A stretch of DNA of 64,000 bases from Prostheceraeus crozeri (taxonomy: Eukaryota; Platyhelminthes; Polycladida; Euryleptidae): assembly GCA_907163375.1 (NCBI GenBank), contig CAJQUW010002997.1, forward strand, positions 1 to 64,000. Direction: 5' to 3'. The notes under the pieces were generated by a model. It worked only from the letters and a program-made list of their open reading frames with translations. It was not told the DNA's origin and did no database searches. How positions within the stretch are numbered: position 1 is the stretch's first letter; every line of letters begins with the position of its first letter. Of this stretch, positions 53,430 through 64,000 are shown piece by piece. The position numbers were made by a program, and so were the translations under genes.

Positions 53430-53960
53430 GACTTAAAAGAATATACCAAAATTGAAACTTTGGGATGGCATATACGTGTCATGAATATATGATCGTTAAA
53501 AGAAGAGCAAATTCTGTCGTGCATTTTTCGAAAAAAACGATATTTTTACATACTACTCATTAATGTCATTATATCATTGCAATACAAGAAATATACCAAG
53601 CTTAATTCAAATGTTTTTATTATTGGCATGCTTTAGACGTTCTATATTCAAAATTTCACTGACATCGGTCATGTAGTTGCTACGCAAATTGTCCTTGTTG
53701 ATAGAAATTTTCATAATTTAGATGCAAGTAGTTTTTTTGGATTTCGTCCACTTAAAAAATATACCAGACTCAAAAATTCATGAAACACATTTTTGAAACT
53801 CTTAATAAGCCGCACCTAAAATGTGTGCAGTTTTACCGCGTCGCTTTAAAGAAAATTGTAATTTTGTAACTTCAATGGTAGTATAAGTAGCACACTCCCT
53901 CCCATTAATGCATTCACTTAAGAAAATATACCAGGTTTAATAATTCAGGATTATGTTGTT
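53430..53960. repeat. Diverged ~165-bp repeat marked by ACTTAAnAAATATACCA
   Basis: The phrase A(A)nATATACCA preceded by ACTTAA or a relative occurs near 53445, 53590, 53757 and 53930, 145-175 bp apart, with partly similar downstream phrases (AATTCA, TTTGAAACTCT/TTTGAAGTCTCT). It looks like an old tandem array. Confidence 0.45.
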
Positions 53961-54999
53961 TGAAGTCTCTAAATAACATACTAAGTTTACAAGAATTTCT
54001 ATCGTGGAGACTCACCGGCCAAGCTTATCTCTGGTTGTAAGGTTCTTTAACTTTTTAATGTGCTTCCAATTAGCATTTAGTATTGTAAATAATTACACTT
54101 TGTTTCACCTTAATAATCACTATATATCGGTGCATGGTTTGATTGACCACACTATAGAGTGAAGAACATCGAGAACTCCATCTGTCAGTCTTAAATAAAC
54201 AAATGAATTCGATGCATGCTAAAATAACCGAAGCAAACGCTTCGTAGCGGTGAACAAGCCACAAATCTATCGATCCATTAATCTAGCGAGTCGTTGCTGT
54301 CCAAGGATTTCTTGATCTAAAACCAACTGCCTCTACTTTTACTTGCCCCTTGACTGTCAGATGAAACGAAGCGAGTCGGGGAATTTAACTTTGAAAAATA
54401 AAAGTCGTCTTCTCTTACTTTGTGGCGAAATGAAGAACATGCATAAATGAAGTACAGGACAGCGAAATATTACGTTTGATAGTTGAAGGTTTGAAGCCGT
54501 CATACTCAGATATACAGATACTGTCCGCCAGAGTTTCAACCGGCCGGGGCGGCGGTCGGTGTAGTCAAAACTGGCCGAAAATAAGCCGGCGTCTCTGTAA
54601 CCATCTAATCAGAATTGGCAGCTCCTCAACTTAAACCGCTGCATGGGAAATCATTTAATTTCTCGAATTCTATGTAGCATGCGGTGCGCTTGCCAGTATT
54701 TCGGATAAGCAAGAGGTCCTGATGAAGCGCAACGATGCTGATTTTCATCAATTTTTATCCAAATAGATCTTCTATCATGTAATTAGACAAATATTTATTC
54801 TCTGATAATATATTTTGTACGCGCATGAAAAGGGCGCGTGATAACTCATTCAAGATATGGAATAATTTTACGACAGACAGGCTTCTGAACACATGATTCT
54901 TATAAAATGTATCATGCGATTCCAGAAACTCTATTTAAGATTGAGTGCGGCTTAAAACTAAATGTATAAGTAAAAAATTGTATATGGATTAGTACTTAA
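53961..54999. other. Intergenic, nothing recognised
   Basis: No supported gene. A short GC-rich patch lies at 54540-54600 (CCGGCCGGGGCGGCGGTCGG). The TTAA at 54996-54999 is the left target site of the second piggyBac element. Confidence 0.5.
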
Positions 55000-55238
55000 A
55001 ACTAGAACAGCAAGTAGTTTTGACTACTTGACCTATTCGCACCAGTCTAGTTTTTTTACCAATTCCCATTTGAAGTTGATGTTCCATCACTTCGTCTATT
55101 TTGTCTAGCTTGTAATGTACATGTAGGTAAGTCGATTAGGTATAAACTTCTCTTAAAATTTTTTATACCTAAAACATCCATGTAGTCATATTTGACTACG
55201 TGCGTTCAAAATTTCATCAACACGCTAAATTCATTGCG

Positions 55239-55635
55239 ACTGTTCACTTTCTATGATGAATTTTCTGTATAGCTGTATCATGACAAATTATCAGTTGTAA
55301 CAATATGTTCATAGATATCTGTTGCACCGACGTCACCGACTGTTCACTTTCTATGATGAATTTGCTGTATAGCTGCATCATGACAAATTATCTGTTGTAA
55401 CAATATGTTCATAGATATCTGTTGCACCGACGTCACCGACTGTTCACTTTCTATGATGAATTTTCTTTATAGCTGTATCATGACAAATTATCTGTTGTAA
55501 CAATATGTTCATAGATATCTGTTGCACCGACGTCACCGACTGTTCACTTTCTATGATGAATTTGCTGTATAGCTGCATCATGACAAATTATCTGTTGTAA
55601 CAATATGTTCATAGATATCTGTTGCACCGACGTCA
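55239..55635. repeat. 100-bp tandem repeat, four copies in an ABAB pattern
   Basis: TGTTCACTTTCTATGATGAA starts at 55241, 55341, 55441 and 55541, exactly 100 bp apart. Copies 1 and 3 share TTTTCT and GCTGTATC; copies 2 and 4 share TTTGCT and GCTGCATC, so the array grew as a 200-bp dimer. It lies ~70 bp upstream of the piggyBac transposase ATG. Confidence 0.95.
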
Positions 55636-55702
55636 ATTTCAAAAGTAAAACGATTTGAAAGCGATGATAACGCCATGAGCTAAATCACATTTCATTCTTA
55701 TC

Positions 55703-57366
55703 ATGTCTCGACCTCAACGAACTGCTGAGCTTCAAACTACTGCTGCTTTAGAACTGCTTTCTTCAGATGGTGGTTTATCCAGTGATGATGACGCATCCGA
55801 GGAATTGTGTGCTGCTAGCAACTCCAGTGACTTTAGTGAGGACGAGGATATTCCAGCTCCACTTCGTGTAAGATGTAATGATGGAGGTGATGGACCTGCA
55901 AGCTCTTCATGTGTGTCCAGAAGTGATGCGACTTCATTTTCTTTGAATGACGATTCGAACTGGAAACATCTTCAAATTGGTTCGCCTAATGATGAACGAC
56001 GAGTAAGTGCTCACAATGTGTTCAAAGAGGTATCTGGACCAAGTCACTATGCTAGAAACAAAATGACTTCAAAGCTTGATGCTTGACGCCTATTTATCGA
56101 TGAGACCATCTTGAGGCATGTTTATCATTGTACCAACTCTCACGCGAAGAGAAGAGTGAGCTGAACAATTTTAGTCTGGATGAGTTTGAGAAATTCGTTG
56201 ACCTGCAGTACTGCAGAGGATATTGCGGCAAAAATCATTCCGTTGATCTTCTTTGGTCCAATAAATTTGGCGTTCAAATATTTTCAGACGTTATGTCGAG
56301 AAATCGTTTTGTTGAGATAAAACGTCATCTGAGATTTGATGAAAAGCAAACTCGCAGCTTTCGATTGGAGGAGGATCCTTTCGCTCATATCCGATTTGTT
56401 TATGATTCTGTTGCTGAGAATTGCAGACGGATGTACGTTCCTCACTATTCTTTGTGCGTCGACGAACAGCTCATGCCACTGAAAACGAGATGTAGATTTA
56501 TCGTATGCATGCCTGATAAACCGGACAAATTCGGTCTAAAGAATTGGTTTCTTGTTGACAATGCCTCAAAGTATGTTTGTAACATATATTGCCTTACTTG
56601 GGTGCCTATGAGAAAGATGAACGAGGGAATCAACGATTGAGCAACTATGTTGTACACACCCTTGTGCAGCACTTGTACAACAAAGCATATAACATAACAA
56701 CTGATAATTTCTTTACCAACACGCAAATACTTATTTGGTTGGAACAGTGCGGGCCAATTCAAAAGGATTGCCTGTGAACTTAACGAAACAGAATTTGAAT
56801 CTTCATGAAACCTCTTTTATGTACAGCTCTAAGGAATATACAATGGTATTGAAATAACAGTGCAAGAAGTCCAAGAGTGTTTACTTGCTTTCGAGTATGC
56901 GCGTCAATCCAATATTGATCCAGGTGTCAAATCGAAGCCCAATGTAGTGAAATTCTATAATACGGAAAAATGTGGCGTCGATGCCGTCGATTCCATGTTG
57001 AGAATGATGAGTTGCCGCTCTGCCACCCGATGGTGGCCTGTCGCAGTATGGCAGAATTTACTTGATATTGTGGCATTGAATGGATGGATAATTTACAGAG
57101 AAGTGACTGGATCGAAAATCAACCGTAAGGAGTACTTACTTTCGCTGATAGAGGAACTAACGAAAGTACAGGACAAAGATTCTTCGCCATCAAACATCAG
57201 TAGCTCTATCGAACCTCCAACGAAATGAAGGAAATGTGAGACTGTAGCCTGCAGGAACAAGGCAAGTGCTTCTTGTCGCAATTGTGGTGTGAAAATCTGT
57301 GGATCTCATTGTGCAGATCAAGTAGTGAAATTATCTTTCAGCTCATGTGAACAATGCATAAAATGA
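55703..57366 (+). pseudogene. piggyBac transposase 2 (frameshifted)
   Basis: Rightward pieces: 55703-56086, acidic N-terminus (MSRPQRTAELQ, SSDGGLSSDDDASEEL); 56128-56640 with LNNFSLDEFEKFVDL, NRFVEIKRHLRFDEK and LCVDEQLMPLKTRC (first catalytic Asp); 56589-56777 with YNITTDNFFTN (second Asp); 56860-57228 with NTEKCGVDAVDSMLRMM (third Asp) and RWWPVAVWQNLLDI; and the cysteine-rich end CETVACRN...CRNCGVKICGSHC, ending at TGA 57364-57366. All three DDD residues survive, but at least three frame breaks and a TGA at 57226-57228 inactivate it. It is only distantly similar to the copy at 6468-7781. Confidence 0.85.
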
Positions 57367-57545
57367 TGTAGTTATAAATTTGAAAATTAGTATATAAGCT
57401 GATATGGTGGCATCTCCGTTTTGATTTTTTAGCAATATAGGGCACTAGTGGCCTAATGAGATAGTCAATAGTAGTAGCACTTGTACATGAGAATATTTTG
57501 CATGAGTTTGTGGTCGAAGTAAAATCTTCTAGGTACTGGTAGCTA

Positions 57546-59362
57546 CCGTATTTACTCTTTTTGAAGCCGAGCCTCTAATAGTAGCCGGCTTCCAATAGAA
57601 GCCGGGGTAAACGATACTAGAAAAAAATAGAAGCCGGGCCTCCAATAGAAGCCGGGTATAAATAGAAAAGTTTTATTCATTGTAATGCAGTATGCAGTCG
57701 CAGGTCGTAACATGGATACTGTCGTCAACTTGATTAACTGATGACTCATTTGTTCTCATGTCTTGCCTTACGAATGGGATGGGCATCATTTCATTCTGGA
57801 CAGTAAGGGGTGACAGTGATGTCAGCAAAGCGAAGACAGTACACGATCTGTGAGAAAATTGCAGCTATAGATTTTGTTAAGCATCATAGTGTTGAAGAGA
57901 CTGCCAGAACTTTTAAAGTTGATGGAAAACAAATAAGAGAATGGAGAAAACAAGAAAACGATATTCGGAAGGTGGCGTCTGATCAAAAAGGCAATCAAAA
58001 ACAAAAGCGTTTGACAGGGGCTGGACGACGAATACAATCTGATCTTTTGGAATAAAAATTGCGCGCTTGGATAGTGGAGCAAAGAGACAGACGACTTAGA
58101 GTCTCCAGAAAAAATGTTCAGAAGATGGCGCAAACCTTATCAGTTGAATTGTCGTTACCCACGAACTTCAAGGCAAGTAATGGTTGGCTTAGCAAATTTC
58201 TATCGCGAAATCAATTTGTCATGAGGTCAAGGACTACTATATGTCAGAAAGTTCCTGCTGATCATCAAACTAAACTGGTTCAATTTGTTCTATATATTCG
58301 ACAAATGAGAATGAAAAATGACTATCCTCTGGAAAGCATATACCGGTACGCAATGGATGAAACCCCGGTATGGCTGGAAAGTTGCGGATCAAGAACGATC
58401 GCAAAGAAGGGATCTTCAGATGTACCATTGAAAAGTGCAGGTCATGAAAAAGTCAGGGTTACGGTAATTCTGACGACGTGGTGATGGAGTCAAACTGAAA
58501 CCATTCATCGTTATCCCTAGAAAATAGCGGAGTTGAATAATATGGGCGATGTTGTCATTCAATACAACACAAAAAGTTGGATGGACGATTGTCTTACAGA
58601 AGAATATTTGAAACGAGTGGTTGGAGAATTTTCCTTTACCAAGCGATTAATGGTGTGGGATGCTTTCAGATGTCATATTTCACAAACAACTCAGTCTGTT
58701 CTTCGGAGATTAAGAATACAAACAGCTGTGATTCCAGGAGGGTGCAAGGGACTTATTCAGCCAGCTGATGTAAGCTGGAATCGATCACTGAAATCACGAA
58801 TTCAAAATAAGTATGATCAATGGCAAAATATCGGAGAACATTCATTTACCAAGAATGGGAATATGCGACCACCTTCATTCTATCAATTGGTTGATTGGGT
58901 ACGAGAATCGTGGAATGCGATACCGAATTCTCAAATATCTGACTCAATGAAACAATGTGGTATCACGAACTCTTTGGATGGTTCGGAAGATTCACAAATA
59001 TCTTGCTTTAAACCTGGCCGAGATTGTGAGGATGGTTTGACTCAACTGGCTTCCTCGATGAGTGAACTCAATGTAGCTGAAAATGAAGTTGAAAGTGACT
59101 GTGAAGAAGATCTCCTGGCGATCGATTGTAGTGACGATGACAATATTTCATGGTGCGACAGTGATGAATCCAATTGACAGGGTAAGCTTCGTTAATCACT
59201 AAAATAAAGAATTTTACATCATAGTTATAGAGTTCTTATCATAGTTATGTCGATTAAAAAAATAGAAGCCGGGCCTCTAATAGAAGCCGACCTCTAATTG
59301 AAGCCGGGGTAAATATAACTTTAAAAAATAGAAGCCGGGGGCTTCAATTAGAGAAAATACGG
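57546..59362 (+). mobile_element. pogo/Tigger-type element nested in piggyBac 2
   Basis: The ends CCGTATTTACTCTTTTTGAAG (57546) and, inverted, CCGTATTTTCTCTAATTGAAG (ending 59362) form ~24-bp terminal repeats flanked by TA (57544-57545, 59363-59364), the target duplication of Tc1/pogo elements. AATAGAAGCCGGG is repeated several times just inside both ends (57570-57660 and 59260-59345). Length is 1,817 bp. Confidence 0.88.
57810..59177 (+). pseudogene. pogo-type DDE transposase (two or more breaks)
   Basis: Starts MTVMSAKRRQYTICEKIAAI with a CENP-B/psq-like helix-turn-helix (VEETARTFKVDGKQIREWRK). A TAA near 58055 interrupts the frame, which resumes (RRLRVSRKNVQKMAQTL, SNGWLSKFLSRNQFVMR; CENP-B N-terminal DNA-binding region). 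Catalytic blocks: YAMDETPVWLE (D1), a break near 58484-58530, LMVWDAFRCHI (D2) and QPADVSWNRSLK (D3). The acidic tail (EDLLAIDCSDDDNISWCDSD) is usual in this family. All catalytic Asp residues are present, but the gene cannot make one protein as it stands. Confidence 0.85.
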
Positions 59363-59674
59363 TATATCAATTCAATTTTTCAACAGGCTTACATTACACG
59401 TACGATCAAAAGATCCTGCTTGGGACGCTTCGATGTCGATGAATATAAGGTTATTTATGACATAAGTGCTGTGTAGGCTTTGACATAGATTATTTCAATG
59501 TAATAATCTTACACTTAATGAGACAAAATTTCAAACAAATAAAGTGAGGGCGTATACCATATATGTCATTGCATAAGTACATTGAGACATGAACTAAAAA
59601 TATTCATAGGTAGTCAAATTTGACTACTTGGCTGTTCTAGGTACAAATATAGTTCGGCTGTTCTAGTGTTTTAA

Positions 59675-60139
59675 TCAGCATCGACGTGCCCTCACTGCCG
59701 TCAAGCCAACTGTGAAAACGTCGTAGTACTCCTTACGAAGAACTAAAGTTTAGCTGCAAAAGTTAATCCTCGGGCAAAAGCCAAAGTTAAAAAGTTCGTG
59801 AATTCAGTTATAATAGACTTATTACTTAAACTTATTATTGTACTTCGCAATAGTTGCCTTTGAACATTATTCCTTACAAGAAGGAAAAACAGTCAAAAAT
59901 TGTCAAAAATTACTAAATTTTCTTCATTTGTTGAAGCGATTAGTCTAAGTTCCTCACCTTCTTTATCATCGCAAACTTTCAGTACTATTATGCGGTTTTC
60001 TTAGCCGCTTTGAATAATGATTTGAAGAATAATTTTTAAGAAACGGTTGCAACGTTTGAGTCACAAAAATTATGTTTTCATGCTCGTGCCATGTTGCAAT
60101 GCTATTTCATCTGACTAGACAATTTATTCTAGAATATAT
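59675..60139. other. Intergenic, nothing recognised
   Basis: AT-rich sequence between the right TTAA of piggyBac 2 and the 730-bp duplication. No frame or repeat is supported. Confidence 0.5.
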
Positions 60140-61600
60140 GTCGTCAATCAATATTTTTGTTCGGGGGCGGGCCGGTGGTAGGCTTTGCTAAAAGCGGTCG
60201 ACCGGTCGGCCGGAGAAAACCGCAAGAGGCTGTTAAAAGTTGAATTAAAGTCCTGATCCTATGTCTACAAAGTTTAGAAACTTTCAATCACCTCTCAGGT
60301 CGAGTTTGATAAGCATATTATTGAGGTGTTTTAAACAAGAAAATATGCGAGCATTTCATAGAAAATTGAACAAAAATCAACGCGTTTCGATCGAAATAAG
60401 GAATTTATGGACGGACTAAATACTGAGAAGTAGGGCCTATAGTTTCTGCCACTTGTTCCATAGTTGCTTTCTATATATATTCACATAGTCTTCCTTTATA
60501 TATATAAAGGAAGACTGCTAGATAACGTAAGCGATGAAATTCAGGTGATGGATTAAAAAGTTATTCGAAATGACTTAACCATTTATTTCCATGCTCTTAG
60601 CTGCATAGCGTCATTATTGCTATTTCATCTGACTAGACAATTTATTCTAGAATATATGTTGTCAACAGTGTTTTTGAGCGGATCGAAATTCCGCTTTCGC
60701 TCGCTCATCGCTCATTTGCTCAGAATCGCCCTGTCGCTCGCTCACCGCTCATTTTCTCAAAATAATCCTTTCGCTCGCTCACCGTTCATTTTCTCAAAAT
60801 AATCCTTTCGCTCGCTCACCGTTCAAAATCATGAAAAAATGCCGCTCGCTCGCTCGCTCAAAAATACTGATCGTCAATCAACGTTTTTGTTCGGGGGCGG
60901 GCCGGTGGTAGGCTTTGCTAAAAGCGGTCGACCGGTCGGCCGGAGAAAACCGCAAGAGGCTGTTAAAAGTTGAATTAAAGTCCTGATCCTATGTCTACAA
61001 AGTTTAGCAACTTTCAATCACCTCTCAGGTCGAGTTTGATAAGCATATTATTGAGGTGTTTTAAACAAGAAAATATGCGAGCATTTCATAGAAAATTGAA
61101 CAAAAATCAACGCGTTTCGATCGAAATAAGGAATTTATGGACGGACTAAATACTGAGAAGTAGGGCCTATAGTTTCTGCCACTTGTTCCATAGTTGCTTT
61201 CTATATATATTCACATAGTCTTCCTTTATATATATAAAGGAAGACTGCTAGATAACGTAAGCGATGAAATTCAGGTGATGGATTAAAAAGTTATTCGAAA
61301 TGACTTAACCATTTATTTCCATGCTCTTAGCTGCATAGCGTCATTATTGCTATTTCATCTGACTAGACAATTTATTCTAGAATATATGTTGTCAACAATG
61401 TTTTTGAGCGGATCGAAATTCCGCTTTCGCTCGCTCATCGCTCATTTGCTCAGAATCGCCCTGTCGCTCGCTCACCGCTCATTTTCTCAAAATAATCCTT
61501 TCGCTCGCTCACCGTTCAAAATCATGAAAAAATGCCGCTCGCTCGCTCATTTCTCGATAATACCCTCCTTAATTCTACAAACTTTTTTATGCTCAGAGCT
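60140..61600. repeat. 730-bp tandem duplication with CGCTCGCTCACC subrepeats
   Basis: TTCGGGGGCGGGCCGGTGGT occurs at 60163 and again 730 bp later at 60893; the sequence between repeats with very few changes. Each copy ends with subrepeats of the type CTTTCGCTCGCTCACCG, TTCATTTTCTCAAAATAATC (60675-60865 and 61405-61555); copy 1 has one unit more. Each copy contains a 30-bp perfect palindrome (60487-60516 and 61217-61246) with half-site AGTCTTCCTTTATAT. Short frames in it are not credible genes. Confidence 0.92.
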
Positions 61601-61825
61601 AATCCCATGCTTTAAATCAAATAGATACCTTTTATAGGCGTTCAAATGAAATTCATCATTTCATTTCAGTTGAAATGTGAAACACACGATGAAACAATGT
61701 AAACCATCATACCAATGTATTAAATTAGCTATTGCACAAAATTAGTTGAAACAATATATTTTGATGAACACAGCCACAGAATTCTTTTGACATGTGTAGA
61801 GATGGGCAATAATCTAAACTTAATC

Positions 61826-62119
61826 CTACATGTTGATCATATGAATCACTGCATACAATTCTTGGCGCAATACTTGGACAAAATTCGCAAGGTGCGTTAA
61901 GAAACTATGTAATGCGTTGACAATTGAAAATGAACCTATTTGAAGTCGTGACAAAATAATGTAGATAATTCCTAAAAGCAGGTAAAGATGACATACGTGA
62001 CTTATGAGTGACTGAGTAATCAATAGATGCAAGAAATCTGCTATAATAAAATCGCTTGATAAACGAATCGCTAGTTTATGTGAAACAGCAAATGCTGCAC
62101 CCAAAAGGACCTCAGACAT
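61826..62119 (-). CDS. Hypothetical 97-residue hydrophobic protein
   Basis: ATG at 62117-62119 starts MSEVLLGAAFAVSHKLAIRL. Two or three hydrophobic stretches (FIIADFLHLLITQSLISHVC, LYLLLGIIYIILSRLQIG) could be membrane segments. I recognise no family and see no neighbouring exon or splice context, so it may be a chance frame. Confidence 0.2.
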   Translation of the reverse strand: MSEVLLGAAFAVSHKLAIRLSSDFIIADFLHLLITQSLISHVCHLYLLLGIIYIILSRLQIGSFSIVNALHSFLTHLANFVQVLRQELYAVIHMINM

Positions 62120-62395
62120 CGGCGCCAGCCGTCACTGAGACTTCGGCCCACTAAGCTCAGTATCTGTCAAGATGGTCGGTCCGCAGCACCTCGTTGCGCC
62201 CAGGTCCTACTTCCTTCTACCTTTGCACTCTTCTTCATGGTGATCTTTACACTTAAACACCGTTCCGGCGCTTGTAGCATACTCTCTGCGAAACCAAATC
62301 ATAGCCAGATAGGACACGGCGAAGATTGGCATGTCACACAGATGACACTGAGTGTCGGTCCGGATTCCTCAACGTGTCAGATTAGCAGTACATGG

Positions 62396-62530
62396 CATTT
62401 GAACGAACGGTCTGAACGGTACTTTTTTCATTTTTCTGATGAACGAATTATCGAACGACATGTCTGAGAAGCCGATGAACGCAGTGATCGGAACGAACGG
62501 CTTTTTTGCTTGATTGAACGTGATTGAGCG
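62396..62530. repeat. Degenerate GAACGAACGG repeats
   Basis: Motifs GAACGAACGGTCTGAACGG, GATGAACGAATTATCGAACG and GGAACGAACGGC recur in ~130 bp. Their complement resembles the CGCTCGCTCACCG subrepeats of the 730-bp duplication. A similar cluster lies at 63890-63995. Confidence 0.6.
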
Positions 62531-63889
62531 GTAATTTAGCCCCGGAGACCCAGCAAAAGAAATAATGGTAGAAAATCCTTGATACATTCCAAAATTGCTT
62601 ATTTACACATTCTGACTTCAATAAAGTAGTATTCTGAAATTTGAAAATATTTAATTGCCAATTTGTGCATGGATCACCACTAACCCATTGAGCTTTCGTG
62701 ATGTAGTGAAACCTCGAAAATTTCGATAAAAGAAAACTCTATTGATGCTCTTCGAAATTGCTTGTTTGAGCATTAAGACTTCAGTTCAATGACAAAACAA
62801 TGACAAGAGACTTGCTATTACACAATGATTCCATCTTTTGTTATTGATTTAGTGTTCCGAAAATACATGTACTTACTCTTCTACTCATAAGCTACTAAAA
62901 CATCTGCGCATATCACCATCAATGCAGTTTATCAGTGGTGAAAACTGAGGAAGCCGGACTGAAAAAGTTTCACGTCCTTCCATGAAGCAACGAAATTTGT
63001 CATGATGCGCACTAAAGTATCATTTAATTCATCACTTGGTCACAAAGCATTGAACAGTTTGAATTCAAAAGCTGTGGTGAGGTAGGTCTACTTGCACTGT
63101 GGGTGCCAATCTGACCATTACTTTTTAAAAATGGCAGGTATTATGTTGCTTTTGCATCAAGTAAAGTCATAAGCTGGGGTCGGACCCGATGCGGACATCT
63201 CGATTTTTGCGGGAAGCGGGCATTCGCATGCAGGCACTGGCATTTACAATAATGGCTTAATCTGAGAATTCATATCCGTTCAGTGGATATGCAGGTATGG
63301 ATTCATGGCGGCGTACATGACGTGGGCGTAATGTATGTAGCCTAAGCTCATTATGTAACTGAATCTAGTCACTATCGAATTTAGTCACATCGTACTCTTA
63401 AATCACTATTTCTGAAGACTAGACCCAGGCCTATGCTAGCTAGCAGGTTTCAAGCACTGTGTAAGCGAAGTGTCAAATGGGTGAACATCTGCCCATCGTC
63501 ACCTATAGCAAATTCATGCAGCGTGATGCTGCTAAAGCGTGCTGTAGGCTAAACACCAAGACAGAAGGAGCATGACTTTCTCCATCGATTTTGATATTCT
63601 CTAGTTTGATTGGTTTTGATACAAAGGGCGCGTGTGACGTGTAAAGTTTAACGTCAACTCATGTTTCGCACTGTCATTGTAGGACAATACCGACAACGAA
63701 TTTTCAGATAGGGCAGCTTGTATTATTTCGCGATGTCAGATGGGAGAACATCCTGCATCGCCAGCTTCCACATTTCTCTGAAAAAACCAATGTTAGCTAG
63801 AAATGACATCACTATATAATAAGGTTCGACAGCACTATGTAGGGTCCATCAAAATTGAATATTGTTTTGACTTAGAAGGAACGATTGAA
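62531..63889. other. Intergenic, nothing recognised
   Basis: No frame longer than 60 codons and no recognisable motif or repeat on either strand. Confidence 0.5.
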
Positions 63890-64000
63890 TGGGTGTTTTA
63901 TGCCATGAACGAACGAAACGGGGTGATAGTTCATTTGAGCGGTGAACGAACGAACGGGTCTGAAAGGCTAATGAGCGGAAGATCGAACGAATTGGGAAAA
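63890..64000. repeat. GAACGAACGG-type degenerate repeat at the window end
   Basis: ATGAACGAACGAAACGGGG, TTGAGCGGTGAACGAACG and AATGAGCGGAAGATCGAACG recur up to the end of the window. This is the same degenerate family as 62396-62530 and, inverted, 60675-60865. Confidence 0.6.

Larger units (their letters stand above)
55000..59670 (+). mobile_element. Second piggyBac-type element, containing a pogo element
   Basis: TTAA at 54996-54999 and 59671-59674 flank ends beginning AACTAGAACAGC (left) and, inverted, AACACTAGAACAGCC (right). Subterminal copies of the palindromic motif GTAGTC-AAATTT-GACTAC or near forms lie at 55013, 55183 and 59611. It carries a broken piggyBac transposase (55703-57366) and a nested pogo-like element (57546-59362). 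Without the nested element it is about 2.85 kb. Confidence 0.85.

Noticed and set aside
55239-55635. Regular 100-bp repeat as a CRISPR-like array
   Set aside because: Whole units repeat without unique spacers, the genome is eukaryotic, and no cas genes are present.
62100-62230. Possible 5S rRNA or tRNA-like sequence (GAGCTTAGTGGG on the minus strand)
   Set aside because: No B box or 5S internal control region is visible nearby.

Overview
The window is metazoan (invertebrate-type) nuclear DNA that is almost entirely mobile elements and their ruins. The evidence is a single-exon 7TM receptor gene, piggyBac, P-like/THAP, pogo and hAT-like DNA transposons, Penelope-like elements (PLEs), LINEs and a tRNA-derived SINE. 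I cannot name the species. There are no bacterial operons, CRISPR arrays or rRNA genes, and most coding traces are broken.

Region by region. 1-1844: satellite-like tandem repeats with G8-G10 runs. 1845-15090: a very AT-rich, decayed virus-like element of the adintovirus/Polinton (Maverick) type. It carries a double jelly-roll-like major capsid gene (intact frame), a penton-like gene, two A32/FtsK-like ATPases, the N-terminal part of a family B DNA polymerase, a parvovirus-type PLA2 domain read in the same frame as a retroviral-type integrase, an adenain-like protease, a coiled-coil fibre-like gene, membrane-active minor proteins and a zinc-finger gene. A piggyBac transposon (6287-8462, TTAA on both sides) sits in the zinc-finger gene and itself contains a mariner fragment. 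15100-16465: short repeats. 16468-18490: P-element-like transposase ruin with a THAP domain. 18570-22170: non-LTR element with N-terminal zinc fingers, RT and a restriction-like endonuclease-type C-terminus. 22881-25190: PLE bounded by inverted arms. 25798-27862: P-like element with clear terminal inverted repeats. 28335-28882: a MITE.

31650-39134 is a three-layer nest. A PLE with a 12-bp target duplication was split by a Jockey/CR1-type LINE (8-bp duplication), and that LINE was split by a non-autonomous hAT-like element (8-bp duplication). 39135-45000 holds PLE and LINE remnants. 45144-46280 is the one clearly intact host-type gene, an atypical class A GPCR. 48186-49824 holds a long hairpin and two opposed GIY-YIG fragments. 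51268-51865 is a palindromic SINE pair. 55000-59670 is a second piggyBac element with a pogo element nested in it. 60140-64000 contains a 730-bp tandem duplication and degenerate CGCTCGCTCACC/GAACGAACGG repeats.

The most unusual object is the virus-like element. It keeps nearly a whole virion-morphogenesis set (capsid, penton, ATPase, protease, PLA2) plus integrase, but has lost the polymerase core and its left end, and carries frameshifts and nonsense codons. The functional calls rest on motifs I can read and on recalled family resemblance; no searches were run.
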